A stretch of 64,000 nucleotides of DNA. Source: Trema orientale. Its lineage: Eukaryota > Streptophyta > Magnoliopsida > Rosales > Cannabaceae. Shown here piece by piece: positions 1-28,206 of the stretch; within the stretch, counting starts at the first letter, position 1; every line of letters begins with the position of its first letter. Where the stretch lies: assembly GCA_002914845.1 (NCBI GenBank), contig JXTC01000202.1:325604-389603 (forward strand), read 5' to 3'. A program made the translations under genes and the position numbers. Under the pieces are notes generated by a model. It had not been told where the DNA came from. It ran no database searches and worked only from the letters and a program-made list of their open reading frames with translations.

Positions 1-16515
<16,515 letters not shown>

Positions 16516-16834
16516 TACTAAATTAGGGGGGTAATGTGTCTGTGTTCATGTATTATTAGTTGTTTGCGGAAGAAATAAATAACCTTTGTACATGACTTTA
16601 TGCATTTGTGTTTGATCCCCACGGAAATATGGGTAACAAACTCCCTGTTGTATCCAACTTTTGAGTCTGGCGAACACATGCGCTCCTTGGTAATCAAATA
16701 TATTTTCCCAAAAAAGGTACTGTGTGCTATGGTTGCCATAGATTTTGAGCTTTGAGGTTTGATTTCAAGCAATTTTTGGATCTGAGGTTAGATTTAAGTA
16801 TGTTCCACTGTAGCACCCAATATCAGGTTTCTAC
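16516..16834 (+). other. BIG 3' UTR and flank
   Basis: The stretch follows the BIG stop codon. An AATAAA hexamer at 16574-16579, about 60 bases after the stop, is the best candidate polyadenylation signal. Nothing else is recognisable before the transposon end at 16835. Confidence 0.5.
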
Positions 16835-17313
16835 GGGCCTGTTTGGATCTTGGAATTTGGTGGGGAAAGGAAAAAAAAAGTGAGAAATGATTTTCTCTTG
16901 TTTGGATTTTGGAAAAACACGGGGAAAAAAATAATAAAGGAAAACTTAAGGGAAAATAATTAAAAAACTATGGATTTGAATTTCTCCCAAAATAGATGAG
17001 GAAAATTAAAATTCTCTCGTCGAAAATTTATCGGGTAAACCTAGTGTGAGCTTTGGATCGTCAAGCGCCATTTTCAACTTCTGAGCAATGACTTAAGTCC
17101 TTCAATGGTGGGCAACAATAACTTTCATCATCTTCTTTGTATGAATCTGCAGAATCTTACAACACGGGCTTAGTAAGGTTCTCATTCATTCTTAAAACGT
17201 TTTATTCTTTTTCTTTCTTTTTTGTTTTTAAGATTTTGTGTATATTTGTTATAGATTCATGATATTCTTTAATAATCTACAAATAAAATTAATATAATTT
17301 CAATTAGGAGTAT

Positions 17314-17760
17314 TGTAACACCACTAGGGCTTACCCAAAAGTACTAGCTTGAAGGTACATTTGGGCTTATAAACTATCACTTAAATACCCATGATCTTCC
17401 CAGAGCATACCCGATGTGGGACTTGGGTCTTTACAATCTCCCCCCGTTAAGGCCTAGCGTCCTCGCTAGAGGGTCTACATTCAATAGCCCACTTACAACC
17501 TCTATGGGTGGGGTTTACATTCACCACGATTCTGGCCTGTGGCAGCCTTCCAAGGCCCATACAGGTATGGACTGGGTCTGCTCTGAATACCAAATGTAAT
17601 ACCACTGGGCCTCACCCAAAAGTGCTAGCTTGAAAGTACTATTGGGCTCATAGACCATCATTTAAATACCTATGATCTTTCCAGAGCATACCCAATGTGA
17701 GACTTGGGTCGTTACAGTCTCCCTCCGTTAAGGCCTAGCGTTCTCGCTAGAGGGTCCACA
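17314..17760 (-). mobile_element. TRIM-like miniature LTR retrotransposon
   Basis: Two direct repeats of exactly 166 bp (17314-17479 and 17595-17760), each TGT...ACA at the ends, enclose a 115-bp interior. Read on the minus strand, the first LTR ends ...TTACA, followed after two bases by TGGTATTCAGAGC (17580-17592). That is the initiator-tRNA-Met primer-binding site with one inserted base, in the correct place. There is no coding capacity, as expected for a TRIM. The outer flanks (AGTAT, TTCAA) do not match as a target duplication. The sequence after the right LTR (TTCAATAGC) repeats the start of the interior, so this may be the stump of a longer tandem. Confidence 0.75.
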
Positions 17761-18399
17761 TTCAATAGCAACTTTTTGAGTAATATTCAATAAAGTGGGG
17801 GATGTAAACTGTTTTTTGAATAGTCACTGCATTTTTTTTGCAGAACATAGTCTCTGATTTCTTCAGTGCAAGTAAAATAGGGATTCTATGATTGATGCTT
17901 TTTGTTTGTTTTATATTGTTGTCCTTGGGGATGTATGAAGGTTTAACTAGGGAAAATTTGGGGTTTAGAAAGTGTGAATAACATGCTAAAAACTTGTTTT
18001 GTTTACTTGACTATACTGCCGTCTTTTATTTTATTTTTTATTTTGAATTATGGAACAAGGTTTATTGATACGGAAAGAGCTAGCTTAAAATGTCTTAAAA
18101 TGGTTTGACACTGGCTTGGTGGGTAAAAGTAGTCTTTTGGAAGATAGACTTTATTTGTTAATTACTCAAAACCTTTGACTATTCTAATGGATTGATATGG
18201 ACTGATGATCACTGAAGTTTAAGCCAGAGAAAAGCTCCTTTTCATTGTAATCTTGAAAGTTGCCTAAACTTTGATTAAAGCTTACTAAGTTTTCCCGTAA
18301 CTTTGGCCAACCTCTTTAAATCTTGTTTGTTCTTCTCTTCCAATATCGATTTCTTTTATCTTTTTTACTAATGTGTTTTTATTAACAGACAGAAAATGT

Positions 18400-19390
18400 T
18401 GAAGAAGTTGAATTAGCCACATCGACTGGTAGTAAAAAGAAACTTGACATGGACTGATGATATGGATGACTTCTTGATGACTCTCTAACTGACCAAATGC
18501 ACAAAGGTCAAAAAATTGGAGGATGTTTTACAAAGACAGCTTTTGCAACTGTTGCTCATTTGATTAGTGAAAACTTTAGATTAGTTTGTTACTCTAATTA
18601 TATAAAAAATAGAATGAAGACATTGAAGAAGAATTCTGGTGCAGCTAGAAAAATATTGAACACTAGTGGATTTGGCTTTAATTATTCTGCGCAAAGGATC
18701 GAGGCAGCAGTTGGTGTATGAGAACCATACCTCAAGCTGAGATTATTGTTTCATTGTTTTTTTCTTCACTCGACTTAAATGATCAAAATTGTCCTCATAT
18801 TTGTGTTGGCATTGATATAGGCACATCCAAAATCTTCTCAATTTCGATACAAGTCTATTAGGAATTATGACAAGCCGGATGAACTTGTAGGAAATGATCG
18901 AGCTATGGGAAGTCTTGCTGCAGGTCCAAATGAAAGGTTGTATCATTGGGCTAGAGAAGAACCACTTTTGGATGATAATACTTCTCAATTTGAATCAACT
19001 GAACGTGGAGTTGGTGATGATAATATTGAGCCAAGACATGAAGAATCATCTGCAGGTGAATCTGCTTCTTCGTCCAAGAAAAGTACTAAGAAAAAAAAAA
19101 AAAAAAGAAAACAACATTAGTTGATATTGTGGTTGAGGAATTAAAAAATGTCAAATATGTAATGGATACAATTGCTACGCTTTGAGTGGAGGCACTTCGA
19201 ATCTTCAGTCATAAATATGAAGAGAATTTGAAAATTGGTGACATGAGTGATGTGTCTCAGATGAAAGTTTATTCCTCTCATAAAAAATGATAAGTCTGCT
19301 CGAGCCTTTCTTGCTCTTCCAGAGGAGCGACATCGTCTTTGGTTGATGGTGGAGTTTGGTGATAGTCTCTTTAATGCCTAGATTTATATG
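18400..19390 (+). pseudogene. Broken Myb/SANT-like ORF of Harbinger-type element
   Basis: Conceptual translation across frames resembles the Myb/SANT-like DNA-binding protein (PF12776 type) that accompanies plant Harbinger transposases. A W-T-D-D-M-DDF start lies near 18450. GxFTKTAF follows at ~18520, then RMKTLKK at ~18615 and the SGFGFN stretch at ~18667. After an intron-like gap (about 18745-18822) comes AHPKSSQFRYKS. A lysine/serine-rich tail ends near 19120. The reading frame is interrupted by a stop and frame change around 18487, and by a TGA (18718-18720) where the family has tryptophan. The expected donor reads AAGCTGAG instead of AAGGTGAG. It is non-functional as a single protein. 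Confidence 0.65.
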
Positions 19391-19635
19391 CACTTTTGCT
19401 ATTAGCATACTTTAAGAGGTCAAAATTACTAGATTGACATGTGGAAATGTAACTAATTTTAGTTTAGCGTAATGGGTGTTGTTGATATTGATGAAATCTA
19501 TTGATGTTTTATTTTGCTGGATAATGCAACATTATTATTTTTTCCTTGTTAAGGTGTTTTCTTAATACAAGTATAATATGTAGGCTTATAGCTAAAATTT
19601 TGTGAAATTAACAAAATTAATATTTTTTATTATGT

Positions 19636-20070
19636 AGATTCAGGTAATTATTTTATTTTATTTTTTCCAATTACATAATTCAAATTTTTTTAATATAATT
19701 TTTTGTGTTTTAATTTAAAATTTATAATATCAAATTAAAATTTTTTTTTCGCAAAGGTATATAGATTCAGGCAATTATTTTAGCTTTTTTTATTAATTAC
19801 AGGATTTTTAATTTTTTGATTAAAATTTTTTACGTTTTACATTTTTTATTAATATTTTTTATGTTTTAATTTAAAATTTATATTATCAAACTATAAAATT
19901 TTTTATACAGTTATATAGATTCAGGCAATTATTTTATATTTTTTTTAATTATAGGATTTTTGATTTTTTTGATTAAAAGTTTTTATGTTTTAATTTAAAA
20001 TATATATTTGAATTTTTTGATTAAAAACTTTTACATTTTAATTTCAAATATATATTGTCAAATTATAAAA
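19636..20070. repeat. Diverged AT-rich tandem repeats
   Basis: The phrase TAGATTCAGGCAATTATTTTA recurs in near-identical form at about 19636, 19761 and 19914. Each copy is followed by similar TTTTGATTAAAA and TTTTAATTTAAAAT runs, giving about three decayed units of 125-155 bp. They lie inside the right half of the Harbinger-like element. Confidence 0.6.
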
Positions 20071-20298
20071 TTTCCTCCCCCCATATTTTGTCCATTAAAC
20101 AAACAATGGAAAACTTTCTATAAGGAATTCATATAGAAGGAACTTTCTATAAGAAATTCATATTCCTTTCCTTCCATGTTTCTCTCAACAACCAAACAAG
20201 AGAAAACAATTTCCTCATTTTTCACACATTTTTCTTTCCTTACCTTTTCCTTAGTCTTTTCTTTCTCTAACAAAATCCAAGCTCCAAACAAAGCCTAC

Positions 20299-20868
20299 AG
20301 CCTTTTAAAAAAGTTATTCAACGTTAGAGCTCTTCATCGTAGATAATTTCTTTTCTCTTGTTCTTCTTATATTGGTACTTATTTTCTCTTGCTCCTTATA
20401 TTGGTAGTTGTTGCCATATTAATCCCAGTGAACCAATTTTCAATCGGTTTACAAAAAGAAAATAACTAAACAAACACTAGTTGGACTACTAACAAGAAGG
20501 GTACCTGTCATGTATTCCTGAAATAAAATTCTTTGAAAAAAGCATCAATGATTACATATATATTAGAATGTTAACTTAGTAGTATTCCAATACGGGCTGA
20601 AACTTACATGCACAAAAGATATATAACCTTAAAAACAATTCAAAAAGCTCTCTCCTTAGTAAGGTCGCACAACCATGTACTAGAAGACAAACAACAGAGA
20701 ATGAGCGTCGACGTGACGAGAAATTTCAGAATGAACAGTATATCAGCCCCTTCAAAACTCCTTTCAGCAAAAGACTTTCTACTCGTTGAAAGCGTGTTGG
20801 CCTTTCTGGCTTCTGATGTAACGAATGTGAATAAAACATTGAATGTATTTCAGCCACAATCACCTCCT
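20299..20868 (-). other. IMP3 3' flank / 3' UTR
   Basis: AT-rich non-coding DNA between the transposon end and the IMP3 stop codon. It probably holds the IMP3 3' UTR, since the gene is read leftward. No other gene or repeat was recognised. Confidence 0.4.
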
Positions 20869-22587
20869 TCAATTCATTGCATCATAGTCATCCAACTTGT
20901 CGTTGTACTCGAGCACCTTTTTCTTTATCTTCGATGAATCCACCCATGTAATGAAGTCTTCCATATTCCTCGTCACAAGGAATGCTGGATCAGTTACAGT
21001 GTCTGGACCAACCCGTATATGTCCCTGCTCGATGTAGGTAACTGCCTCCTTCAAGTGCTCAGCAAACTTCAGTCGCACCAGTACAGTTGAAAGCCTACGT
21101 CTACAAAGAAGAAGAAAAAGAAACGGCGAAAAAGCAAAATTTTAAACTAAGAAACTAAAATATTGGAACAAAATATGTCATCCCGTTTTATAGGGGTTAC
21201 AAAGGGTCTTCCCAGTCTAACGTCTCAAAGATATTAAAAATCAGATAATGAAACTTGTCTTTCCTTTTCAGGTGTTCTTTGTCAATAAGGACCTGAGAAT
21301 TAGAACTCTAAAATTTTCATTAAAGGAAATGTGGTGTCCAACAGAAGGATTACCTGCAGAAAGCAGAGACTGTTAAGCGCTCACACAAAGCCAAACTTTG
21401 CCTAGATGGTATTACACCAATGTTGTACCTGTTAAGAACACAATATCTTAATAATCAACAGGAGTTAAAAAAGGATACAGACCGGTTCATGAACACTACA
21501 AATTCTAAAATATGATAGATGATGTTATGTTGCTTTGTACCTGATGCTGAATTACGAAACATGAACAATTCACATGCATAAATCCTCAAAAGTTACAAAT
21601 TTTATCTCTGTAGATGCTATCCGAATTAATATTACAACATTTTTAAGCGACATTGCTGAAAAACAAATATATTGTGTAGAATAAGCTGGATGCACGTAAA
21701 TGTCGAAACAAGGTCAAGCTCTAGGTTCCTTAAAGGTTTCTTTGGGAGAAAAAAAAAAAAAAAAAACATCATCATTTTACTGATACAACCAACCTTATGA
21801 TCAAGCATGTTGTCAAGCTGAGTACAATCATTTCCAGAATTATACCATCCATCCTTAATCACTCAATTTTATTTCACACGTTACAACTTTTCCCTTTTCA
21901 TGCCTTATTTGCACAATTCATTGAATTCAATATCTATGTCTTTGTCATCATCTGAGATTGGACAAAACCCTCCCCCCAAACAAACACCAACCCACAACCA
22001 CACACACACCGGGGGAAAAAAAAAAATTCACATTGGATTCGGATAACCATTTCATCTCAACTTGAAACAAAATAGACATAACACTCTCATATGGAAACAC
22101 CTTTAAAAAAAATCAAGAAAAAGTACTTCTTTAACTTAAAGAATTATGATAAAAGAAGAGCTCACATCTTTTCCAAGAGCATGTCTGTCATCTGAATACG
22201 AAAAGGGTCTTTTCCATCCATCTTCATCAATACGTTTACCAGCTTATGCACCATTCGACACAAACCCGAATATCTATATCCAATTTTTTTTTCCCAAAAA
22301 ATAAATAAATAATAATAATAAACAATAAATAATCAGTCAATATTTTTTTTCCTTAGAAAAACACACACAACCCATAATAGATCAAGACCCAAAAAAAAAA
22401 AAAAAAAAAAAAAAACGTAAAATTGTTTTGAAGAAGAAAAAAAATAAAATTACTTCTTATAATCGTCACGACCAGTGACAAGGTAGCGCTGCATAACCTG
22501 GGATTCTCTGTGACCTCCTTCTCTCTTCCATTCCAAGAAGTTGACTTTCTTCAGTAGCTTCTTCTCATGGAAACTTAGCTTCCTCAT
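20869..22587 (-). CDS. IMP3: U3 snoRNP protein IMP3 (S4-domain)
   Basis: IMP3 is a component of the U3 snoRNP/SSU processome in the nucleolus and helps U3 snoRNA pair with pre-rRNA during 18S maturation. Four exons on the minus strand, in reading order: 22454-22587, 22166-22273, 21354-21428, 20869-21100. Together they are 549 nt, or 182 residues plus stop, matching the usual ~183. The N-terminus [20 protein letters not shown] and the MVHKLV and DPFR..MTDMLL motifs are typical. The S4 RNA-binding domain covers about residues 107-145 ([13 protein letters not shown], then EQGHIRVGP). The C-terminus ends [16 protein letters not shown]. All junctions are GT-AG and in frame. Its upstream region has telo-box and site II motifs fitting a ribosome-biogenesis gene. 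Confidence 0.95.
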
Positions 22588-22860
22588 CTTGTTGTACGGA
22601 CCCTACAAAACCCTCGTTCAGAAAACTGGTAATTGCGGGTACTAAAACCCTAGAATAGATGGAGGGAAGGATCCGAAGAGGTGTGATGTGAGTCACCGGC
22701 TCCGTTAGGAGCCGGGCCAATTTGTTGAATTAATATTTTGGGCCAATCCAGACAGGCCCAATTTAATGAGATTTTATGGCCCCTGTCTAGACGGTTCGGC
22801 CCAAGACTTTCGAAAGTAGGCCTCTAAACGGCGCTTGCCCTGAAGCTCCGTCGGAAATCC
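22588..22860 (-). promoter_or_regulatory. IMP3 promoter with telo-box and site II motifs
   Basis: Just upstream of the IMP3 start: a telo-box AAACCCTA at 22645-22652, and three TGGGCC site II cores, at 22739-22744 (plus strand), 22755-22760 and 22798-22803 (as GGCCCA). The telo-box plus site II (TCP-bound) arrangement is known from plant ribosomal-protein and ribosome-biogenesis genes. The motifs are seen directly; function is inferred from the family rule. Confidence 0.65.
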
Positions 22861-22924
22861 ATGCATAATTTGAACTAAAATGACTTTTTTATGAGTATTT
22901 TGAAAAATGATTTTTGTGTGATAT

Positions 22925-23017
22925 TATGTATCAGAGTGTTATACAATCTGTGATAATTAATATTAAAAAAGTCATAATTTTATGATCACAAATTGTATAA
23001 CCCCGTTATCAGGTATA
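22925..23017. repeat. Short imperfect inverted repeat (possible MITE relic)
   Basis: The left arm (22925-22957, containing GTTATACAATCTGTGAT) is complementary, with mismatches, to the right arm (22981-23017, containing ATCACAAATTGTATAAC). The spacer is about 23 bases. The rest of 22861-23640 is AT-rich with no gene or other repeat recognised. Confidence 0.45.
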
Positions 23018-23819
23018 GAGCTACATTTAGCTCACTAGGGCTTAAGCGCACTCAAAAATAGATAAAATATAGAATAGTCCCGCAAAATACATAAAATATA
23101 ATTCTAGCTCACAATAAATATAAATCCTATTTCTAGCTCTGAACATGCCCATTACATAACATTGTGACATTACTAAAAATATAATTTTTAAAAAAACTCT
23201 TAAAAAAGTTATTTGATTCCAAATTACTATTAATCAGGTTCATTTACAGCGTTACAAGTATTATTTTATTACTCGAATTTAAAGTTCACTAACTAAAAAA
23301 AACTACCGCCATGTCCCACGTGTGTCCAAATTTTATTTGAATAGTATATAAAGGCCAATGTAAAAATCATGCATTAATTACCTAAAACAAAGTCATATAT
23401 TACTTCTTTTTCTTTTATCAATTTTTTTCCCTTCATGCGCTTTGCTAAGTTTTTAATTTGATTTTTTTATTTTTGGAAAAATGAATGCACAATTAGGGTT
23501 GTCCATCGGTATGACTCATACAAATTATGTAAAAAGAGTGCCAATATCAATCAATCTAAGTGTCAACTTATAATGTCAATTGAATCCACTTACCACAATT
23601 TTGCTGAAAATTTAGACAACTTGAAAACTACAAAGTTGAAATATACAAAGGAAGAGTCTCCCTTATGTCTCTTTTCTATTTGAAAAGTTTCGTATCTGGG
23701 AAACTTTAGTCTCACGGCAAGCGTGATCTGAGTTGTCCCATCCGGGGATCTTGGTTTCGGTTTGTTTTCTCTTATGATTTCTTTCGTTTGTTATTGTGTC
23801 GAGATTGCTGTTTTTAATC

Positions 23820-25175
23820 ATGGATCTAGATGAGGTTGCAAGGTTGTGTGAGGGACTGAATTTAGATGAAAAAGATGGTCTCATCATTCGGATGGGTAGG
23901 GATGTGTATGCGACTGGTCAGGAGCAGATGGATTTGTGTCACGCTCGGAAGGTCTTAGGCAATCATTTGGCCAATATTAAAGGTATGCGGCGGGTATTAA
24001 AATTGATCTGGCGGATTCCTAATGCTTTTTTAATCGAGAAGTCAGGTCCCAAGAATGTTTTCTTGTTCTCTTTCGGCTGAGTTGAAGATAGACAGTGTAT
24101 TCTCTCAGAGAGACCGTGGTCGTTTGAAAACCAACTCATTTCTCTCGTTAAACCTAACAGCTTGGGTGAGTTGAGCGATATGAATTTTAATTTAGTTGCG
24201 TTTTGGATTCAAATAGTCAATGTTCCTATGGCTTGTATGACTAAAAACTGTGCTAGGTTTTGGGGTCATCAGATTGGTGTGATGGAGGACGTTGAAGTTT
24301 CGGATGGAATCATGAGGGTTAGAGTTCAGGTGGATGTTATAGGGCCTCTCTCTCGGGGTATTCAGTGATTAATGGAAGAGGTGGGGAATATAGTTTCTAT
24401 TCTATTAAGGTATGAACACCTTCCAGAGTTCTGTTTTTTCGGCAGAATAATCAGCCATCAGGATAGGGACTGCTCAAAGAGAGGTGATTTAGCGGCCGGG
24501 GATGATTGCATAATGCATTACCAATACGGCTTATGGCTCTGGGCATCTACACTGGTGGTTTGCGAGAGGACAAATTTGGGGTCTCACCATTCATATTTAA
24601 GACTGAATCGTACTCGAAGCGGAAGTGGTGATAATGACAATGATCAGCGGAGTCAAAATTTGAGGACATCTAATAATGATAATATGCACGGTGAGTGCAA
24701 TTTTCTTGGAGACGAGTACCGTGAAGTGGAGGAGGAAATAACAAAGTACGGTGTTAAAACTATTGAGCGGTTGCAGGCTATAAAGGGCAAGGAATTTAAT
24801 GATCAATATAAGGTTACGAGAAGGATTTTTACTCTAGATAATCTGAAACAAAGCCATTTGAATGCTTCTCTGGTGAGTTCTAGTATGGAGATTACTGGGA
24901 ACCAACATGCTATCGCTGGCAGTGCTATTAATATAGAAGAGTCCGATATTGAAGATAACCCGAGGCGTGAGAACCTCTCTATTCTGCCCGTGCATGGTGA
25001 AGTGCTACCAGGTGCTAAGTCTCCGGTAAATGGGAAAAAATCTACTGTTTTGAAAAATATTTTAGAAATATCCACATTGGAAAATGTTGGTGTGCATGTA
25101 GCGGCTAAAGGTAAAGAAAAATTTCTGATGAGAGCGTTATGGATGTTGTTATGGTGTCTAGAGAAGAGAATTTAG
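23820..25175 (+). pseudogene. LINE ORF1 (DUF4283 and CCHC zinc knuckle), broken
   Basis: Starts MDLDEVARLCEGLNLDEKD at 23820. It continues as a DUF4283-type domain (GNHLANIKGMRRVLKLIW, then FWIQIVNVPMACMTKN around 24190-24245) and a zinc knuckle CCHC-like remnant (CFFGRIISHQDRDC, ~24435-24474). The frame breaks near 24080 and 24368. A charged linker follows to 25175 and beyond. This is the nucleic-acid-binding ORF1 of plant L1 elements and has no host function that I can infer. Confidence 0.75.
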
Positions 25176-25539
25176 CACTTGGGAAAATTTTTAAGGAGAA
25201 TTTGATGGAAAAGATGAAGAGGGCGTCTGTAAATGGGAAGGGGCCCCGTGAGAATGTATGTTCTTTTAAGAGGAAAAGTTTTAAGAAACCTAGAATTGTT
25301 TTAAGTCCTAAACATGTGACATTTTTCAGAGACGTTTTATAGACAAGGTGAGTATAGGAGGAGTATCGAAGCAGAATTCTTTGAGCCGAAGTAAGGCTCG
25401 ACTTGCTTCGAGTTCTAAACACAAGATTCTTGAGTATTTAGAGATAATAGATGGTGTGGGAAAGAAGTTGAAAAGTTATATGGAGGAAGTTAATCCTGAG
25501 ATATTGAAGGAGTCTGCTATGCAAGTCTGCCAGGAACAA

Positions 25540-26340
25540 TGAGTTGCCTTTGTTGGAATGTTCAAAGCTTGGAGAATCCTGAAACATTAACTGTTTTATG
25601 TAGTGTTTTACGTAAATCTTCCCCGGGTTTAGTTTTTTTGTCCGAAACTAAACTCTATGGCACTTAGGCTATAAATATAAAATTCCAGGTTGGCTACATA
25701 ACTTTTTTTTAATGGATTATAATGGTCATAGTAGGGGTCTTATTTTACTTTGGAAGGATGGATGAGATGTTACAATTAAGTCTTATTCTTAAGGCTATAT
25801 TGATGCTATTATTGTACTTGAGGATGGCAAAGAGTATAGGTTTACAGATTTTTATGGAAATCCTCATTCTTCGAGACAAAAATTATCTTAGGAGTTGCTT
25901 CATAGATTGCATAGTTTATATAGCTTGCCTTGGATAGTTGATGATGATTTTAATGAGATTTTAGTATTATCTGAATAAATAGGTGGTGGTTTTTGACAGA
26001 CTTTTACTATTGTTGATTTTTAAATTGCTTTGTCAGACTGTGGCCTTTTGGATCTTCGTTTTATTGGTCCTGATGTGACTTGGAATAATAAACGAAATGG
26101 TTTAGCTAATGTTAAAGAAAGGCTAGACCATTTTGTTTATTCTAATGAGTGGCGTTCTCTTTTTCTGAAAGCTATGGTGCTTAACTTGGAATTAGTTAGA
26201 AGTAACTATTGGCCTATTGTTCTTTATCTTTATGAGACTAGGAGTTTGAGGAATAACCACCAAAGCCGGCCTTTTCAGCTAGAACCTTTCTGGGTTAAGG
26301 AAAGATGTTCTTCGGTCGTATTAGAAGAACTTTGATAATG
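25540..26340 (+). pseudogene. LINE ORF2 endonuclease domain, broken
   Basis: MSCLCWNVQSLENPET at 25540 followed by SPGLVFLSETKL (~25620) is the typical start of an apurinic-type endonuclease of plant L1 ORF2. The piece around 26030-26335 (DCGLLDLRFIGPDVTWNNK, then ERLDHFVYSNEW) is the later part of the same domain. Stops and frame shifts lie between them. Confidence 0.75.
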
Positions 26341-26839
26341 GAGGCTTTGGGGTGACTTTTCAGAAGTAGCAAATCAGTTGCATGGCTGTGGGGATATGTT
26401 AAAGGATTAGAGCAAAACTAAATTTGTTCATTGGAGAATTTCTTTGAAGAAGAAACAAGAGAAATTACAATCTTTATTCCACCAATCCCAACTTCCAGAT
26501 ATTATGCCAGAGATTAAAAAGCTGGGAAAAGAAGTTAAATCTTTGCTCTATCATGAGGAACTCTATTGAAAGCAAAGGTCTTGGGCCGAATAATTGAATT
26601 CTGGGGATAAGAATACCGAATATTTCCACGCAAAAGCCTCTGGGCGGAAGCGTACGAATGCCATTTCTCGACTTCAGGATCATAATGGTTGATGGTGTGA
26701 GAATGATGAAGGGATTGTGGCTATTACTAAGAGCTATTTCAATAACATTTTTACTTCTACTAACCCATTTGCTGATGAATTGGAGGTGGCAACGAGTTAC
26801 ATAAAAGCCAAACTTTCACAACCTGACCTCCGCATTATT

Positions 26840-28206
26840 GACATGGCTTTTACAACGGATGAGGTAAAAGGGCTTTGTTCTCCATAGGACCCTACAAAGC
26901 TCCAGCATCAGATAGTTTTCATGCACTTTTCTTCCAGAATCAATGGGAAGTGGTTGGACTTTTCATCTCTCGGGCTTGTTTGGAAGTTCTTAATAACGGT
27001 AAATGAGTCAAAACTATTAATGAGACAAATATTATTATGATCCCCATAAAGACTTCCCCAGAGTTAGTTGCTGAGTATAGACCTATCAGTCTTTGTAATG
27101 TAATCTACAAATTAGTTACAAAGACAATTGCTAATAGGTTGAAGCTGGTTTTACCGGGTCTCATTTCAAATTTTCAAAGTGCTTTCGTTCCTGGACGACA
27201 AATTTCAGATAATGTGATTTAGCTTTTGAATTGCTCTACTCTCTATCAAAAAAAAAAAAAAAAGAATAAGAAGGATTTTATGGCGATTAAACTTGATATG
27301 AGTAAAGCCTATGATCATGCAGAGTAAAGTTTTGTGATAAAGGTTATGGAAAAAATAGGATTCCCAAGAAACTGGCTCAATTTGGAGTTTGACTGTATTT
27401 CTACGATGGAGTTTTCTTTTTGTGTCAATGATAGGCCTGGAGGACATGTGATATCGTCTCGAGGATTGCACCAAAGTTGTTCTTTATCACCTTATCTTTT
27501 TTTGTTGTATGCTGAATCTCTGTCATCGCTTTTTCTCCATGCTGAGGCAAATAAGAAGCTTTTAGGTGTGAAGTGTTCCAGTTCAGGCCCCAAGGTGAAT
27601 CACCTATTTTTTGCAGATGATTCCATTCTTTTTGCTAGGGCGTCTCAGAAAAATTGTCAGGTTATTACTAATATTCTCAAAACATATGAAAGTGCATATT
27701 GTCAGAAGATTAATTTTGAGAAATCAGCAATTACTTTCAGTCCTTGTGTTGGAGAAAATGATAGACAGCTTTTGAAGTCTTGTCTTGGCCTTACTCAGGT
27801 ATAACCTCATGATCCCTATTTGGGATTCCCTTATGTGATTGGTCGAAATTAAAAAAAAAGATAGGACATTTTCTTCTATTAGAGACAATTTTTGGAAGAG
27901 AGTTGAAGGTTGGAAGCGAGGTCTATTCTCAGCTGGAGGTAGAGAGGTACTTGTGAAAGCAATTTTGCAAGCTATACTAAGCTATGTGGTGAGTATCTTT
28001 AAAGTTCTCATCTCCTTGTATAATGAGTTAAAATCAATGATTATGAGATTATAGTGGGGTGGCATAATTGCTTCCAAAAAGATTGCATGGTGTTAAATGG
28101 GAGCAGATTTATCTACCTAAAAGGTTAGGTGTTTTGGGTTTTTGTGATCTTCACTTGTTCAACCAAGCTTTAGTAGCTAGGCAAGCATGGAAGTTAATCC
28201 AAGATC
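26840..28206 (+). pseudogene. LINE reverse transcriptase domain, broken by stops and an LTR
   Basis: RT signatures: [20 protein letters not shown] (~27070), [12 protein letters not shown] (~27184), SRGLHQSCSLSPYLF (~27456) and the catalytic box HLFFADDSILFA (~27600). Downstream, SYVVSIFKVL and WGGIIASKK-like sequence (~27980-28080) continue the family pattern. In-frame stops occur around 27221 and 27805, among others. The solo LTR at 28207 cuts the region soon after the RT core. Confidence 0.85.

Larger units (their letters stand above)
16835..20295 (+). mobile_element. Decayed PIF/Harbinger-like DNA transposon
   Basis: Imperfect terminal inverted repeats: left end GGGCCTGTTTGGATCTTGG at 16835, right end (reverse complement) GGCTTTGTTTGGAGCTTGG ending at 20295. 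Both are followed inward by purine-rich subterminal DNA. TAC on each side (16832-16834, 20296-20298) fits a 3-bp target duplication. This terminus style and 3-bp duplication fit PIF/Harbinger elements. The interior holds a broken Myb/SANT-like ORF (18400-19390), a nested TRIM-like LTR pair (17314-17760) and AT-rich repeats (19636-20070). No DDE transposase ORF was found, so it cannot move itself. Confidence 0.7.

Noticed and set aside
17314..17760. Segmental duplication of a host regulatory sequence
   Set aside because: Equal 166-bp repeats with TG...CA ends and a correctly placed primer-binding site are better explained as a TRIM.
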